Shown one piece after another: positions 1 through 9,511 of a stretch of DNA of 40,328 bases; within the stretch, counting starts at the first letter, position 1, and every line of letters starts with the position of its first letter. Source of the stretch: an uncultured bacterium. Lineage in GTDB: Bacteria > Verrucomicrobiota > Kiritimatiellia > RFP12 > UBA1067. Below the pieces are notes generated by a model, which worked only from the letters and a program-made list of their open reading frames with translations, was not told where the DNA came from and did not search any database. The translations under genes were made by a program, and so were the position numbers. The stretch lies in NCBI GenBank assembly GCA_902779865.1, contig CACZDG010000013.1, positions 462 to 40,789 on the forward strand, given 5' to 3'.

Positions 1-1
1 C

Positions 2-3000
2 GGCACGGGCGCGGACGTCTCCTTCGGGTGGAACTACGACCCGGCGGACGAGACGGGCCTCTGGGACGTGCTCGTGCGCGCGGGCCTCATCGGCGAGACG
101 GTGACGAACTTCGTCCCGGCGGTGACGAACGACGAGCTCGTGAAGCCCGAGGTGATCGCAGCGCTGACGAACGACTGGAACTACGCGAACGGCGTGATGG
201 CGTACGCGCAGACGACCGCGCACGTGGCGACGGACGGGACCGAGAAGTACGTGGTGGTGATCGCGGGCGCGGACGACCCGGACGGCGTCGCGGAGGGCGC
301 GGTTAAGACCGTGCTCGAGACGGCGACGCTGCCGAACGGCGAGCTGGTCGCGTGGGGCTCCGAGGCCGCCGTCGACGTGTCGGGCATGGCGATCGGCGAG
401 GAGCCGGTGACGCTCGTCCACAGGGCGGTGTACCACTACTACGGCTTCGAGGCCGACACGGCGCGCGGCTGCGTCAACGACGGCGCGGCGGCCACCCCGG
501 CGGCGGGCACCAACGGCGTGGAACAGGCGGCGGGCTCGGGCCACACGGCTCCGTTCACGCACGCGTGGCGCTACTTCACCAAGGAGATCGTGGGCTACAC
601 TGACCCCGTCGAGGTCGTGTACGACTTCGAGGACGGCCTCGGCGACGGCCTCGCGGACGGCTGGCAGCTGTACGTGGGCGCGTCCGACACGGCGGCGTAC
701 AAGTATGGTTTCGATCCGCTGGATGACCACTACTTCTACAACAGCCTGATGGAACAGGATCCTGAACTTGCCGGGTCGCTGCCTCCTTACGACAACGCAT
801 TCGCCATCACGAACGGCTTGGCGAACGCGACGGTGGAAGAGCAGAAGGCGTTCTGGGACTGGGCGCCGGAGGACGACTACATGGCATACGTCCAGACGAA
901 CGTCCTGATTTCGGTGGTCACGAACGCCGAGGGCGAGGCGTCGATCTACGCGATCGACCCGGGCACGAACACGCTCTACGAGACCTTCTACGTGGGTGGC
1001 GAGCTCTTCGTGGGCGCGGTCTCCTCCAACGATGCCGCATACGCCGCGATGGAGAACGGCAACTTCATGACGATGGTCACGAACGCGACGGTGATCCACT
1101 CGGCGGTATATGACTGGTACGGCTTCGACCCGACGACGGCCAAGCCTTCGTACTGGTGGCCCGAGTCCATCGCGGAGTACGCCGAGTCCAACTCCAATTA
1201 CACGGTTGGCGCGAACAGCGTGCCGTTCACGCGCAGGCTGAAGTACATCACGCAGACGATGTACCTGCCGCTGGTTGGCGCCGAGGACGATTACTTCCTC
1301 ACGACCTCTTGGACTGAAGATCCATCGACGTGGTGGACCGACACGAACGGCAACGACATGCCCGATGGCTGGGAGCTGTACGTGAAGTACTCCGCCTTCA
1401 GCGATCCGGACAAGACGGACGACGATTACAAGGAAGACTTCATCGACAGCACCGACCCGAACTCCGAGGACACGGACGGCGACGGCATCCCCGACGACGT
1501 GGAGCAGTACTTCAAGGTGACAGATCCTCTCGTGAAGGACGGCGACTTCGCGGCTGACGGCGACGTGATGGCGTTCGCCACGGTCAATGCGACCGTCGTG
1601 ACCGTGCAGAACTCGGCGGAGGGCAGCTTGCCGGTGAGGTACCTGCTCGCCGAGGAAATGGCGGGCAACACCGTGACCGCGCCCAAGGTCGGCGACTACG
1701 CCGGTTCGCTTGCGCTGCGTGCGACGTACGATTACCTTGTGCCGTCCGGCGCCAACGACGGTTCCGTGACGAACCGCTGCGGCGTGGGTACGAACGTGAC
1801 GCTTACGGCGGCGGCCGGAACGGTCAACCGCGTTGTGGCGGTGTCCGTTGAGCCCGTCGTGCTTGTCCATGCGCAGGTGTACGACTACTTCGGCTTCGAC
1901 AAGGAAACGGCGAATGCGACGGCGGTCAAGTCCGACGGCGTGAACAAGACATACGGGCCGAACACCAAGCCGTTCACGGCGCTCGACAAGTACCTCGTCG
2001 TGCGTTACTTCGAGGCGTACGGCCTTGCCGACGCAAAGGCCGACTGGAAGAATCTTGCACTTGCGCCGGCTTCGCCCGACAACGACATCGACGGCGTCCC
2101 GGACGGCTGGGAGCTGTACGTGATGTTCGGAACGGAAGGCGTGACGGAGACGGTTGCCGCCGCCAAGATCAGCCCGTACAACTACAACGACGCCCGTGCG
2201 CTCGCTCCGGCCGGTGACATGACCGTGCTCGAAAAGTGGAACGGTGGCGCCCCGGCGTACAACCCGTGGACCACGGACACGAACGGCAACGGTATCTCTG
2301 ACGTGGATGAGGCCAAGTACAACCTCGACGAGCCGTATGACGATACTGACAACGACCAGCTGTCCGACCTGATGGAGTATCTGATCGGAAACGTCTTCAC
2401 CAACCTGAACCAGACGGGCATCTCATCAACGAACGGCTACTCGCTTGTGGACGGAATACCCGACTACTTCCGCCGTGTCGGTAACCTGTATCTTGGTGAA
2501 ATGTTCGCCGACCACGACTTCATGGAAGACGACTGGGAAGACCAGTACAGGGTCGCTACCGTGACCCGCGGCCTCTACGACCCATGGCGCGACTCCGACG
2601 ACGACGGCTGGAGCAACTACGCCGAATGCCGTGCCGGGACCAATCCCGAAATCCCGGCCAATACGTATGGCATTCAGGACATCAGTATCCACAACTACCC
2701 GATACCGACGATTCACGCCAAGGTCATGATGGGACCGGGCGAGGGCATGCTGAATGGCAATGTCGTGGTGCAGTCGTACTCCGACACGAGCAAGATGACT
2801 GGTCTGCCCGACGCAATCTGGACTGTGACGGCGGGATCGGCATCGACCGGAGGAGCGTCGTCCGGATCGTCAACTGGTTCAACAGGCTCGAACGCAAAGA
2901 CCTCTTATCTGGGCATCAACCCGGCCCGCGAGGTCACCCTCACCCTGGCACCCGGCTTCATCAGGCCCGGAAGCATCTCGGTTGACTTCCTCGATCCGGC

Positions 3001-5419
3001 TTACATTGTGGTCGAAGAAGGCGAGCCCACCTACGGCAACCTGAACAACGCCATTTGGAATGAAAAGCTGGTCGAAGACCGGCCGAATCCTGACGATGCA
3101 ACCAAGGGAACGCTTGTGACAAGGGCGTTCAACAAGGAGAACGTCGCCGTCGGTACGATCGACTACACGACCGGCCTTGCGACGATCGACTTCTCGACGC
3201 TTACGAACACTTGGTATCTCGTTGACGATCCGAGCGTTGACGTGAACGCCACGAACGCGTCCTACACGGTTGTCCACCTCAATAGCAGCCACGTGCGCGC
3301 CTCCTGGGACGCCAACATCGCTGGCGGCAACTCGTGGGCCACGCTGCACCTTACGGAGAGCGCAAGCTCCGAGCGTACAACACTCGGCCACGTCCGCGAG
3401 GGCAAGAACACCTTCGTGGTGTTCCTAGACAATGATGGCAGCGGTACGTGGAATCCTGGCGAGCCTTACGGCGTCGCGAAGGGCGTTGACGTAGGTTGGT
3501 CCGATGCCGAGTTCACGGTGGAGCTTACGCAGACGACGCCGATCATGGCCCGCTTCGACCTTGCGACGGCAATCGGCAATGGCTCTGTCACGACCTTCGA
3601 AACCGCGGATGGCGCTTCCGACCGCGGCAATGTCAACTCGATAGTCGGCTACTATGAAAACATTCGGATAGAAGATCCTTACGAGGGCACAAACATGCCG
3701 CCAAACTCAACCTCTCTCACACGCGTCCGGGTGGTCCGGAACTGGATCAACGGGGATTACCACAGGCAGGGAAGCTCCTCCACTTACGCTGAGGTCATCC
3801 TTGACCGCTACTTCGACCTTTCGGTGCACCCGACGCTGACTGAAGCCGATCTGCTTGCGGATGGGGCGTTTGACCTTGACTGGGATACGCTGTATTCGGC
3901 AAGGGGTCTCAACAGGATCCTGTTCAACAAGCAAGTCCGCAGTGCAACGTACCGCGTCGTGGTGGGCGACGGGGAAATCGGCGATCAGGCGCAGTATGCC
4001 AGCGGCAAGAATCTGCCGGTTCTGTTCTCGAATCGCTTCGAATACAATCCCGACTCCGTTGAAAATTACTACCAGACGCCTACGGTGCCGTGTACGAATT
4101 ACACTGCGCAGCTCATTTATCCGAGCCGTCCGACGTTCTGCTGGACGCACACCAACACAATCGACAAGGCCTATCCGGCGTTCCAGCTCCGAATCTATCG
4201 CGATGCGGAGAAGAGGTCCATCGTGTATGATTCGGGCATCCAGCGGGCTCCTGCGCGCGACCAGAATGGAATGTACAGGTGGACGGCGCCGGTTTACGCC
4301 GACATGGTCAGCGTTTGGAAGGATTCCAGCGGCGTGAAGCACGCGACAATGTTCACGACAACGAACAACTACTACTGGGCGGTGTCGATGCTCGATGCGA
4401 AGTTCACAACGTTCAGTCCCAAGGAGACGGTCACACCATTCCGCCTCAGCACCAGCGGTGCCGTTGCCGATGGCAAGGAGCATGGCTCCATTGCCGTGCG
4501 CGTGAAGTACTTCGGCGCACTTGCCGAGAAGCTGTCTGACAAGACGACGTCCATGTCCACCCTGACGAACCTCATACACGTTCAGGCGTTTACCACGCCC
4601 GACTTCTCCGGCTTGCCGGTGGCTGAAACGTATGTGACGAACGTTTCGACCATTGCGTCTGAGAGCGTGATCGCGACGAATGCCGTCTTGCGCGGCGTGG
4701 AGTACGGCGGCACCTACTACGTGCGCGCCTACATCGACACCGACGCCGACGGCGTGAAGTCCGATTGGGAGTCGTGGGGCTACAACTGCTACGTGGCCGA
4801 CAATTCGGTCAGGGAAGTGTATACGCCGAAACCCGTCACCGTGGATTACAGCCTGAATCCGTCGCCTGTCGCCACCGTGTTCATTGAAGACGCCGACATC
4901 GAAAACGACGGCTTCCCGGATGCGTGGGAGATGTACACGTACGGTAACCTGACGGATCAGGAGCCTGTGACCGGTAATACCTTCTTCGCGACGGTCAATC
5001 CCGAATTGAAGGACAAGGTGGACTTCTACCTTGCCGGCACGCCTATCGAAAAGGCGTTTAAGTACAAGAACGTGGTGGCGCTGATGGCACCGGCCGGCAG
5101 CAGCTCCGCGCCTGTCGAGACCACTGCGGTGCAGATCAGCAAGTTCTCGCTTGAGGGCGGCCTTGAACTGGAGGTCGTGAACACCACGTCTGGCGGCGAT
5201 TCCTCGAGCATAATCACCTTCAGTAAAGAAGCCACCGTGAACCTCTCGCTCATGTGCGCCACGACGCCCGACTTCTCTGACGCGGTGGAGGTGCCTGTCA
5301 AGAAGTTCACCATCCGCTCGAACGACACAACTGTGGAGGCGGTCACGGCCGAGGAGCTCGCCGAGGCGCGCGCCAAGGTACCTGAGGCACGGTTCTTCAA
5401 GGCAATCATCAAACAATAA
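2..5419 (+). CDS. Giant secreted repeat protein with TSP3-like calcium motifs, 5' end outside window
   Basis: The frame is open from base 2, so the start and any signal peptide lie upstream; about 1805 residues are visible. A module of roughly 230-260 residues occurs three times, each with a core of the type VHxxVYxYYGFDxxTA followed by PFTxxxKY (nt 410-600, 1085-1260, 1850-2010). The modules are separated by Asp-rich thrombospondin-type-3-like motifs such as DTNGNDMPDGWELYV (about 1339), DTDGDGIPDD (about 1471) and DNDIDGVPDGWELYV (about 2077), with more near 2275, 2341, 2587 and 4888. Such Asp-rich loops normally bind calcium in extracellular adhesins. The rest looks like beta-rich Ig-type domains. 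No sorting signal is visible at the C-terminus. An exported adhesin or surface protein is inferred; the exact role is unknown. Synonymous codon choice is very GC-rich in the first 700 bases and then relaxes. Confidence 0.85.
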   Translation, partial: GTGADVSFGWNYDPADETGLWDVLVRAGLIGETVTNFVPAVTNDELVKPEVIAALTNDWNYANGVMAYAQTTAHVATDGTEKYVVVIAGADDPDGVAEGAVKTVLETATLPNGELVAWGSEAAVDVSGMAIGEEPVTLVHRAVYHYYGFEADTARGCVNDGAAATPAAGTNGVEQAAGSGHTAPFTHAWRYFTKEIVGYTDPVEVVYDFEDGLGDGLADGWQLYVGASDTAAYKYGFDPLDDHYFYNSLMEQDPELAGSLPPYDNAFAITNGLANATVEEQKAFWDWAPEDDYMAYVQTNVLISVVTNAEGEASIYAIDPGTNTLYETFYVGGELFVGAVSSNDAAYAAMENGNFMTMVTNATVIHSAVYDWYGFDPTTAKPSYWWPESIAEYAESNSNYTVGANSVPFTRRLKYITQTMYLPLVGAEDDYFLTTSWTEDPSTWWTDTNGNDMPDGWELYVKYSAFSDPDKTDDDYKEDFIDSTDPNSEDTDGDGIPDDVEQYFKVTDPLVKDGDFAADGDVMAFATVNATVVTVQNSAEGSLPVRYLLAEEMAGNTVTAPKVGDYAGSLALRATYDYLVPSGANDGSVTNRCGVGTNVTLTAAAGTVNRVVAVSVEPVVLVHAQVYDYFGFDKETANATAVKSDGVNKTYGPNTKPFTALDKYLVVRYFEAYGLADAKADWKNLALAPASPDNDIDGVPDGWELYVMFGTEGVTETVAAAKISPYNYNDARALAPAGDMTVLEKWNGGAPAYNPWTTDTNGNGISDVDEAKYNLDEPYDDTDNDQLSDLMEYLIGNVFTNLNQTGISSTNGYSLVDGIPDYFRRVGNLYLGEMFADHDFMEDDWEDQYRVATVTRGLYDPWRDSDDDGWSNYAECRAGTNPEIPANTYGIQDISIHNYPIPTIHAKVMMGPGEGMLNGNVVVQSYSDTSKMTGLPDAIWTVTAGSASTGGASSGSSTGSTGSNAKTSYLGINPAREVTLTLAPGFIRPGSISVDFLDPAYIVVEEGEPTYGNLNNAIWNEKLVEDRPNPDDATKGTLVTRAFNKENVAVGTIDYTTGLATIDFSTLTNTWYLVDDPSVDVNATNASYTVVHLNSSHVRASWDANIAGGNSWATLHLTESASSERTTLGHVREGKNTFVVFLDNDGSGTWNPGEPYGVAKGVDVGWSDAEFTVELTQTTPIMARFDLATAIGNGSVTTFETADGASDRGNVNSIVGYYENIRIEDPYEGTNMPPNSTSLTRVRVVRNWINGDYHRQGSSSTYAEVILDRYFDLSVHPTLTEADLLADGAFDLDWDTLYSARGLNRILFNKQVRSATYRVVVGDGEIGDQAQYASGKNLPVLFSNRFEYNPDSVENYYQTPTVPCTNYTAQLIYPSRPTFCWTHTNTIDKAYPAFQLRIYRDAEKRSIVYDSGIQRAPARDQNGMYRWTAPVYADMVSVWKDSSGVKHATMFTTTNNYYWAVSMLDAKFTTFSPKETVTPFRLSTSGAVADGKEHGSIAVRVKYFGALAEKLSDKTTSMSTLTNLIHVQAFTTPDFSGLPVAETYVTNVSTIASESVIATNAVLRGVEYGGTYYVRAYIDTDADGVKSDWESWGYNCYVADNSVREVYTPKPVTVDYSLNPSPVATVFIEDADIENDGFPDAWEMYTYGNLTDQEPVTGNTFFATVNPELKDKVDFYLAGTPIEKAFKYKNVVALMAPAGSSSAPVETTAVQISKFSLEGGLELEVVNTTSGGDSSSIITFSKEATVNLSLMCATTPDFSDAVEVPVKKFTIRSNDTTVEAVTAEELAEARAKVPEARFFKAIIKQ

Positions 5420-5420
5420 C

Positions 5421-5453
5421 GGGAGGGCCGCGCCCCGTCGCGGCCAAAAGAAA
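5421..5453 (+). promoter_or_regulatory. Hairpin between Shine-Dalgarno and ackA start
   Basis: A GGGAG Shine-Dalgarno-like stretch (5421-5425) lies 28 bases before the ackA ATG, too far for normal use. Between them is a perfect 7-bp hairpin, GGCCGCG/CGCGGCC with loop CCCCGT (5426-5445), followed by AAAAGAAA and ATG. If the hairpin forms, it brings the Shine-Dalgarno to an effective spacing of about 8 bases. No T-run follows, so a terminator is unlikely. Function is inferred. Confidence 0.45.
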
Positions 5454-6671
5454 ATGGCAAAGAAAATAAACAAGGTACTGGTTGTAAACTGCGGCTCGTC
5501 GTCGCTGAAGTTCCAGCTCTTCGACATGACCGGCGAGAAGATGCTCTGCAAGGGCCTTGTCGAGCGCATCGGCATCGCTGGCTCGCGCCTCGTCTATACC
5601 AAGACGGGTTGCGACAAGATCGTGCGCGAGGTGCCGATGAAAAACCACGTCGAGGCAATCGCGCAGGTGATGGCTGTCCTGTGCGACCCCGGGCACGGGG
5701 TCGTCAAGAGCCTCGCCGAAATCGACGCGATCGGCCATCGCGTGGTGCATGGCGGCGATAAGTTTTCGGCACCGGCCAAGATCACCGCAGCCGCGAAGAA
5801 GCTCATCCAGAAGTGCGTGCCGCTCGCGCCGCTCCACAACCCCGCCAACCTGCAGGGCATCGAGGCGTGCGAGAAGGCTGCGAAGGGAGTGCCCAACGTT
5901 GGCGTGTTCGACACGGCCTTCCACCAGACTATGCCAGGCTGCGCCTACCAGTATGCGCTGCCGCGCAAGGTGGCGCGGAAGTTCGGCATCCGCAAGTACG
6001 GCTTCCACGGCACCTCGCACAAGTTCATCACGCAGGCCGCCGCCGCGTGGCTGAAGAAGCCCCTGAAGAAGGTGAACCTCGTCACGTGCCACCTCGGCAA
6101 CGGATCGTCGCTCGCCGCCGTCAAGAACGGCGAGTGCATCGACACGACGATGGGCCTTACGCCGCTCGACGGCCTGATAATGGGCACGCGTTCCGGCACG
6201 ATCGACCCGGGCGTGATCTTCTTCCTCGGCAAGCAGGGCTACACCTTCGACCAGCTCGACAAGATGCTGAACAAGGAAAGCGGCTTCCAAGGGCTCGCCG
6301 GCGCGCAGGGCGGCGACTCGCGCGACGTGGTGGCGAAGGCCGAGAAGGGCGACATCGACGCCGTCGAGGCGCTTGAGGCGTTCGGCCACCGCACGGCGAT
6401 GTACATAGGCGGCTACAACACGCTCGTGGGCGGCGCGGACGCCATCGTGATGGCGGGCGGCATCGGCGAGAACGCGGCGGAGCTGCGCGAGCAGATCGTG
6501 AAGCGCCTTGGCGCGCTTGGCGTGAAGCTCGACAAGAAGGCAAACCTCAAGGTGCGCTTTGGCGCGTCGGGCGTGATCTCCACGAAGGACTCGAAGATCC
6601 CCGTAGTCGTGATCCCCACGAACGAGGAGCTCATGATCGCCCGCGAGACGGTTGCGGTTTTGAAAGGTTAA
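5454..6671 (+). CDS. ackA: Acetate kinase
   Basis: This 405-residue protein interconverts acetyl phosphate plus ADP with acetate plus ATP in the cytoplasm, the ATP-yielding last step of acetate fermentation. It has the family length and signatures: the N-terminal NCGSSSLKFQLFD phosphate-binding strand, GHRVVHGG, the GFHGTSH loop, HLGNGSS, and MGTRSGTIDPG. The C-terminal half has the ASKHA-fold GGIGENAAELR motif. The ATG at 5454 is the only start that gives the conserved N-terminus. It lies 34 bases after the preceding gene and 6 bases before pta, so ackA-pta is one transcription unit. The DPGHGVVKS loop is normal for the family although its DNA is palindromic. Confidence 0.97.
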   Translation: MAKKINKVLVVNCGSSSLKFQLFDMTGEKMLCKGLVERIGIAGSRLVYTKTGCDKIVREVPMKNHVEAIAQVMAVLCDPGHGVVKSLAEIDAIGHRVVHGGDKFSAPAKITAAAKKLIQKCVPLAPLHNPANLQGIEACEKAAKGVPNVGVFDTAFHQTMPGCAYQYALPRKVARKFGIRKYGFHGTSHKFITQAAAAWLKKPLKKVNLVTCHLGNGSSLAAVKNGECIDTTMGLTPLDGLIMGTRSGTIDPGVIFFLGKQGYTFDQLDKMLNKESGFQGLAGAQGGDSRDVVAKAEKGDIDAVEALEAFGHRTAMYIGGYNTLVGGADAIVMAGGIGENAAELREQIVKRLGALGVKLDKKANLKVRFGASGVISTKDSKIPVVVIPTNEELMIARETVAVLKG

Positions 6672-6677
6672 GGCAAA

Positions 6678-7718
6678 ATGAAGGCAATTGAGAAGATCAT
6701 TGAAAGGGCCTCGGCGCTGAACGGCACGGTCGTTCTGCCCGAAGGCATGGATGCGCGTGTGATCACCGCGGCGTGCAGCTGCGTTGACCGCAAGATATGC
6801 ACTCCGATAGTGCTCGGTACCGCAGAGGAAATTTCGGCTGCCGAGGTGAAGGCGGGCCTTTCGCTCGCCGAGCACGGCATCAAGACGATAGACTACACGC
6901 AGGGCGACGCCGAGCTGGAGCAGGCGTACTTCGAGGCGTGGAACGCCAAGGAATCGAAGAAGCCGCCGGAGAAGCAGAAGATCATCGACCTCGCGACGGC
7001 GCAGAAGACGCTTCGCACGAAGCGCATCTACTTCGGCGGCATGATGGTGCGCCTCGGTCGCGTTGACGGCCTCGTGGCCGGCTCCATCGCCTCCACCGGC
7101 GACATGCTGCGCGCCGCGTTCCACACGCTCGGCACCGAGAAGGGCGTGAAGACGGCGTCCAGCTGCTTCATCATGGACCTCAAGACCCCGACGCCCTCCG
7201 GCGACGGCGTTCTCGCGTTCGGCGACTGCGCGGTGATTCCCAACCCCACGGCGGAGCAGCTCGTTGACATCGGCCTCTCCTCAGCGCAGACGTACCGCGA
7301 TCTCACCGGCAACGAGCCGCGCGTCGCGTTCCTCAGCTTCTCCACCAAGGGCAGCGCCGCAGGCGAGCTCGTCGAGAAGGTGCAGAAGGCGGTGGAGCTT
7401 GCGAAGCCAGTCTTCGCGGAGAAGGGCATTGCGATGGACGGCGAGCTCCAGTTCGACGCGGCGATAGTGCCGTCCGTCGGGCAGCTCAAGAACCCAGGCG
7501 GCGCAATCCAGGGCAACGCCAACGTCTTCGTGTTCCCAGACCTCCAGGCCGGCAACATCGGCTACAAGATCGCGCAGCGCCTTGGCGGCGCGACCGCAAT
7601 CGGACCGAACCTGCAAGGTCTCGCAAAGGCCATGAACGACCTCTCGCGCGGCTGCTCCGCCGAGGACATCGTGGGCACCATCTGCGTGACCCTCTTGCAG
7701 GCTCAGGCGAAGAAATAA
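6678..7718 (+). CDS. pta: Phosphate acetyltransferase
   Basis: A 346-residue protein of the short PTA/PTB family. It converts acetyl-CoA and phosphate to acetyl phosphate and CoA, supplying AckA. Visible hallmarks are the N-terminal LPEGMDARVITAA segment, GLVAGSIASTGDMLRAA, the acidic VIPNPTAEQLVDIGLSSA strand, and RVAFLSFSTKGSA. The C-terminal region has the NVFVFPDLQAGNIGYK motif typical of acetyl/butyryl transferases. The length matches the catalytic domain alone, without the long N-terminal DRTGG extension of the E. coli enzyme. The start at 6678 follows the ackA stop by 6 bases with an AAGG ribosome-binding site, consistent with translational coupling. Confidence 0.96.
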   Translation: MKAIEKIIERASALNGTVVLPEGMDARVITAACSCVDRKICTPIVLGTAEEISAAEVKAGLSLAEHGIKTIDYTQGDAELEQAYFEAWNAKESKKPPEKQKIIDLATAQKTLRTKRIYFGGMMVRLGRVDGLVAGSIASTGDMLRAAFHTLGTEKGVKTASSCFIMDLKTPTPSGDGVLAFGDCAVIPNPTAEQLVDIGLSSAQTYRDLTGNEPRVAFLSFSTKGSAAGELVEKVQKAVELAKPVFAEKGIAMDGELQFDAAIVPSVGQLKNPGGAIQGNANVFVFPDLQAGNIGYKIAQRLGGATAIGPNLQGLAKAMNDLSRGCSAEDIVGTICVTLLQAQAKK

Positions 7719-7721
7719 GGA

Positions 7722-8702
7722 ATGACCACCGACCAACAGATTGCACGCGCGAAAGAGGTCTTCGACATCGAGATCGAAGGCCTTCGGCGAGTGCGCGAAT
7801 CGCTGGGGGAATCGTTCACGCGAACGATCTCTCTCATGCAGGACGCGCTCGCGCACGGCGGCAAGGTGGTCGTGTCGGGCGTCGGCAAGAACCTTCACGT
7901 CGCGGAGAAGATGAGCGCCATCTTCGCCTCGACGGGCGTCAACTCCATCGTGCTCAATCCCGTGCAGGCGATGCACGGCGACCTGGGGATGACCGGTTCC
8001 GCCGACGTGTTGCTCGCGCTCTCTTTCAGCGGCGAGAGCGAGGAGGTGGTCCGCCTCATTCCGGCGGTGCGGCGCCACGGCCTCAAAGTCGTGGCAATCG
8101 TCGGCAATCCCGCATCCACGCTCGCGAAGCTCGCGGACGTGGTGCTTGAAATTCCCTGCGGCAAGGAGGCGTGTCCGTTCGGCATGGCGCCCACGAACTC
8201 GACCACGGCCACGATGGCGATGGGCGACGCGCTTGCGATGGTGATGATCGACGTGCAGTCGTTCGACCGCGAGCGTTACGCCCTCAACCACCCGGCTGGT
8301 GCGATCGGCCGCGCGCTCGTGCTGAAAGTCTCCGACGTGATGCGCACGGGCGACCACTTCGCGAAGGTCTCGCCGGAGGCGACCGTGCTCGACGCGCTCC
8401 TCGCCATGACCAAGGCGCAGGGCGGCTCGGCCGTGGTGGTGAATCCCGACGGCACACTCGCCGGCATCTTCACAGACGGCGATTTCCGCCGTCACGTGAC
8501 AGAGGGCCGCGACATCCTGCACGAGCCGGTTTCCTCGGTAATGACCGCGAAACCGCTCTTCATCCGCGACGGCGCATACGCCGCGGAGCTGCTGAAAGTC
8601 TTCGAGCAGCGTCGCATAGACGACCTGCCTGTGTGCGACTCGTCCGGGCGGGTGCTCGGAATTGTTGACATTCAGGATTTGCCGAAGATGAAGGTTTTAT
8701 GA
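7722..8702 (+). CDS. kdsD: SIS-CBS sugar-phosphate isomerase, KpsF/KdsD type
   Basis: The 326-residue product matches D-arabinose-5-phosphate isomerase, which makes arabinose 5-phosphate from ribulose 5-phosphate for Kdo synthesis and so for lipopolysaccharide. An N-terminal SIS domain (about residues 35-175) has GKVVVSGVGKNLHVAEKM, a TGVNSIVLNPVQAMHGDLGM strand and SFSGESEEV. Two CBS domains follow (about 205-325), ending in GIVDIQDLPK. Length and domain order are those of KdsD/KpsF/GutQ; the paralogues cannot be separated here. It starts 3 bases after pta, so it probably shares the ackA-pta transcript, an unusual partner because no other Kdo gene is nearby. Its last codons overlap the -10 box of the next unit. 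Confidence 0.9.
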   Translation: MTTDQQIARAKEVFDIEIEGLRRVRESLGESFTRTISLMQDALAHGGKVVVSGVGKNLHVAEKMSAIFASTGVNSIVLNPVQAMHGDLGMTGSADVLLALSFSGESEEVVRLIPAVRRHGLKVVAIVGNPASTLAKLADVVLEIPCGKEACPFGMAPTNSTTATMAMGDALAMVMIDVQSFDRERYALNHPAGAIGRALVLKVSDVMRTGDHFAKVSPEATVLDALLAMTKAQGGSAVVVNPDGTLAGIFTDGDFRRHVTEGRDILHEPVSSVMTAKPLFIRDGAYAAELLKVFEQRRIDDLPVCDSSGRVLGIVDIQDLPKMKVL

Positions 8703-8708
8703 TACAAT
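8700..8708 (+). promoter_or_regulatory. Extended -10 promoter upstream of the pilus block
   Basis: TGATACAAT (8700-8708) fits the extended -10 consensus TGnTATAAT with one mismatch. No good -35 box is seen at the right distance. It would start a transcript about 20-25 bases before the ATG at 8738. A similar TGGTATAAT stands before purL and xseB. Confidence 0.45.
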
Positions 8709-8737
8709 TTACACGTCCAACAAAAAGGAGAATAAAA

Positions 8738-9493
8738 ATGATGATGAAGAAAATGATTTGTTTCGCGCTCGCTGCGGCGTGCGTGGCCACGGTTTCCGCG
8801 CAGTATTCGCGGAGCAGGAACTCCCGGATCGGCCGGAATTCCGCCAAGTCCGAAGCGGAGGTCGCGCAGGACAAGATGGACGCCAAGGTGAAGATCAGCC
8901 AGATGCCGAGCATCGGGCCGCAGTCGCTGATCGCGTCGCCGGGGCTCAACGCGCAGGGCGGGCTTCAGCCAATCACCAAGAAGCGCCGCCAGTGGGGCGT
9001 CTATGACATGACGTACCGCACGCAGCAGAGATGGACGGAGGACCTCACGGTCAACTGGTACGTCCTCTGCGACACCTCCAAGGCGAAGGAGAAGGACAAG
9101 TCGAAGGCTGCGAAGCGCCTGCCGCCCTACGTTTACTACACCCTCGTCACCCGCTACGTGAACATCCCCGAAGGCGACCACCGTTCCTGCGCGTGCCTGC
9201 CGCCGTCGTTCATCGAGCGCTACGGCGAGCCCGTGGTCATCACCTGCGAGATCATGACCTCCGCCGGCAAGCTGCTCGACGGCGAGACGGTGGTCAGCAG
9301 CTTCCAGTGGGTGAAGCCCGGCAAAATCTCCGAAGAGACCAAGACGGCGATGGAGTGGTGGAACGACGACAAGATAATCAACGCCAAGGACAAGGCCGGC
9401 GAGTCAATGATCGAAGTGCGCCAGGGGCTCGTGGACCGTTCGAAGACGCCGTTCTGGCTCGTGAACAACGCCGACTACGAGGCCATCCAGTAA
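8738..9493 (+). CDS. Exported small pilus-locus protein, Amuc_1102-like by position
   Basis: The protein has 251 residues and an N-terminal signal peptide (MMMKKMICFALAAACVATVSA). The ATG at 8738 has AAGGAG seven bases upstream and was preferred over an earlier in-frame ATG at 8699, which would place charged residues before the signal peptide. The mature part is basic at first and then probably a compact beta domain, with RRQWGVYDMTYRTQQRWTED and later Trp-rich segments. I do not recognise a named domain. Its place directly before pilM, and the same gene order as Akkermansia Amuc_1102 to Amuc_1098, suggest a periplasmic or outer-membrane accessory of the pilus-like machine. That role is an inference from synteny. 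Confidence 0.75.
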   Translation: MMMKKMICFALAAACVATVSAQYSRSRNSRIGRNSAKSEAEVAQDKMDAKVKISQMPSIGPQSLIASPGLNAQGGLQPITKKRRQWGVYDMTYRTQQRWTEDLTVNWYVLCDTSKAKEKDKSKAAKRLPPYVYYTLVTRYVNIPEGDHRSCACLPPSFIERYGEPVVITCEIMTSAGKLLDGETVVSSFQWVKPGKISEETKTAMEWWNDDKIINAKDKAGESMIEVRQGLVDRSKTPFWLVNNADYEAIQ

Positions 9494-9511
9494 AACATCC
9501 AAGAGATTCAA

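Noticed and set aside
5426-5453. Terminator between the giant gene and ackA
   Set aside because: The hairpin is followed by A-rich, not T-rich, sequence on the + strand and the gap is only 34 bases.
3707-5575. Long open frame on the - strand (622 codons)
   Set aside because: Shadow of the giant + strand gene; low-complexity Arg/His composition and no family motif.
5685-5702. Perfect palindrome GACCCCG-GGCA-CGGGGTC in ackA
   Set aside because: It encodes DPGHGVVKS, a loop normal in acetate kinases, so it is not an insertion.
8665-8670. TTGACA as -35 for the pilus block
   Set aside because: It lies 32 bases from the -10, too far to pair.
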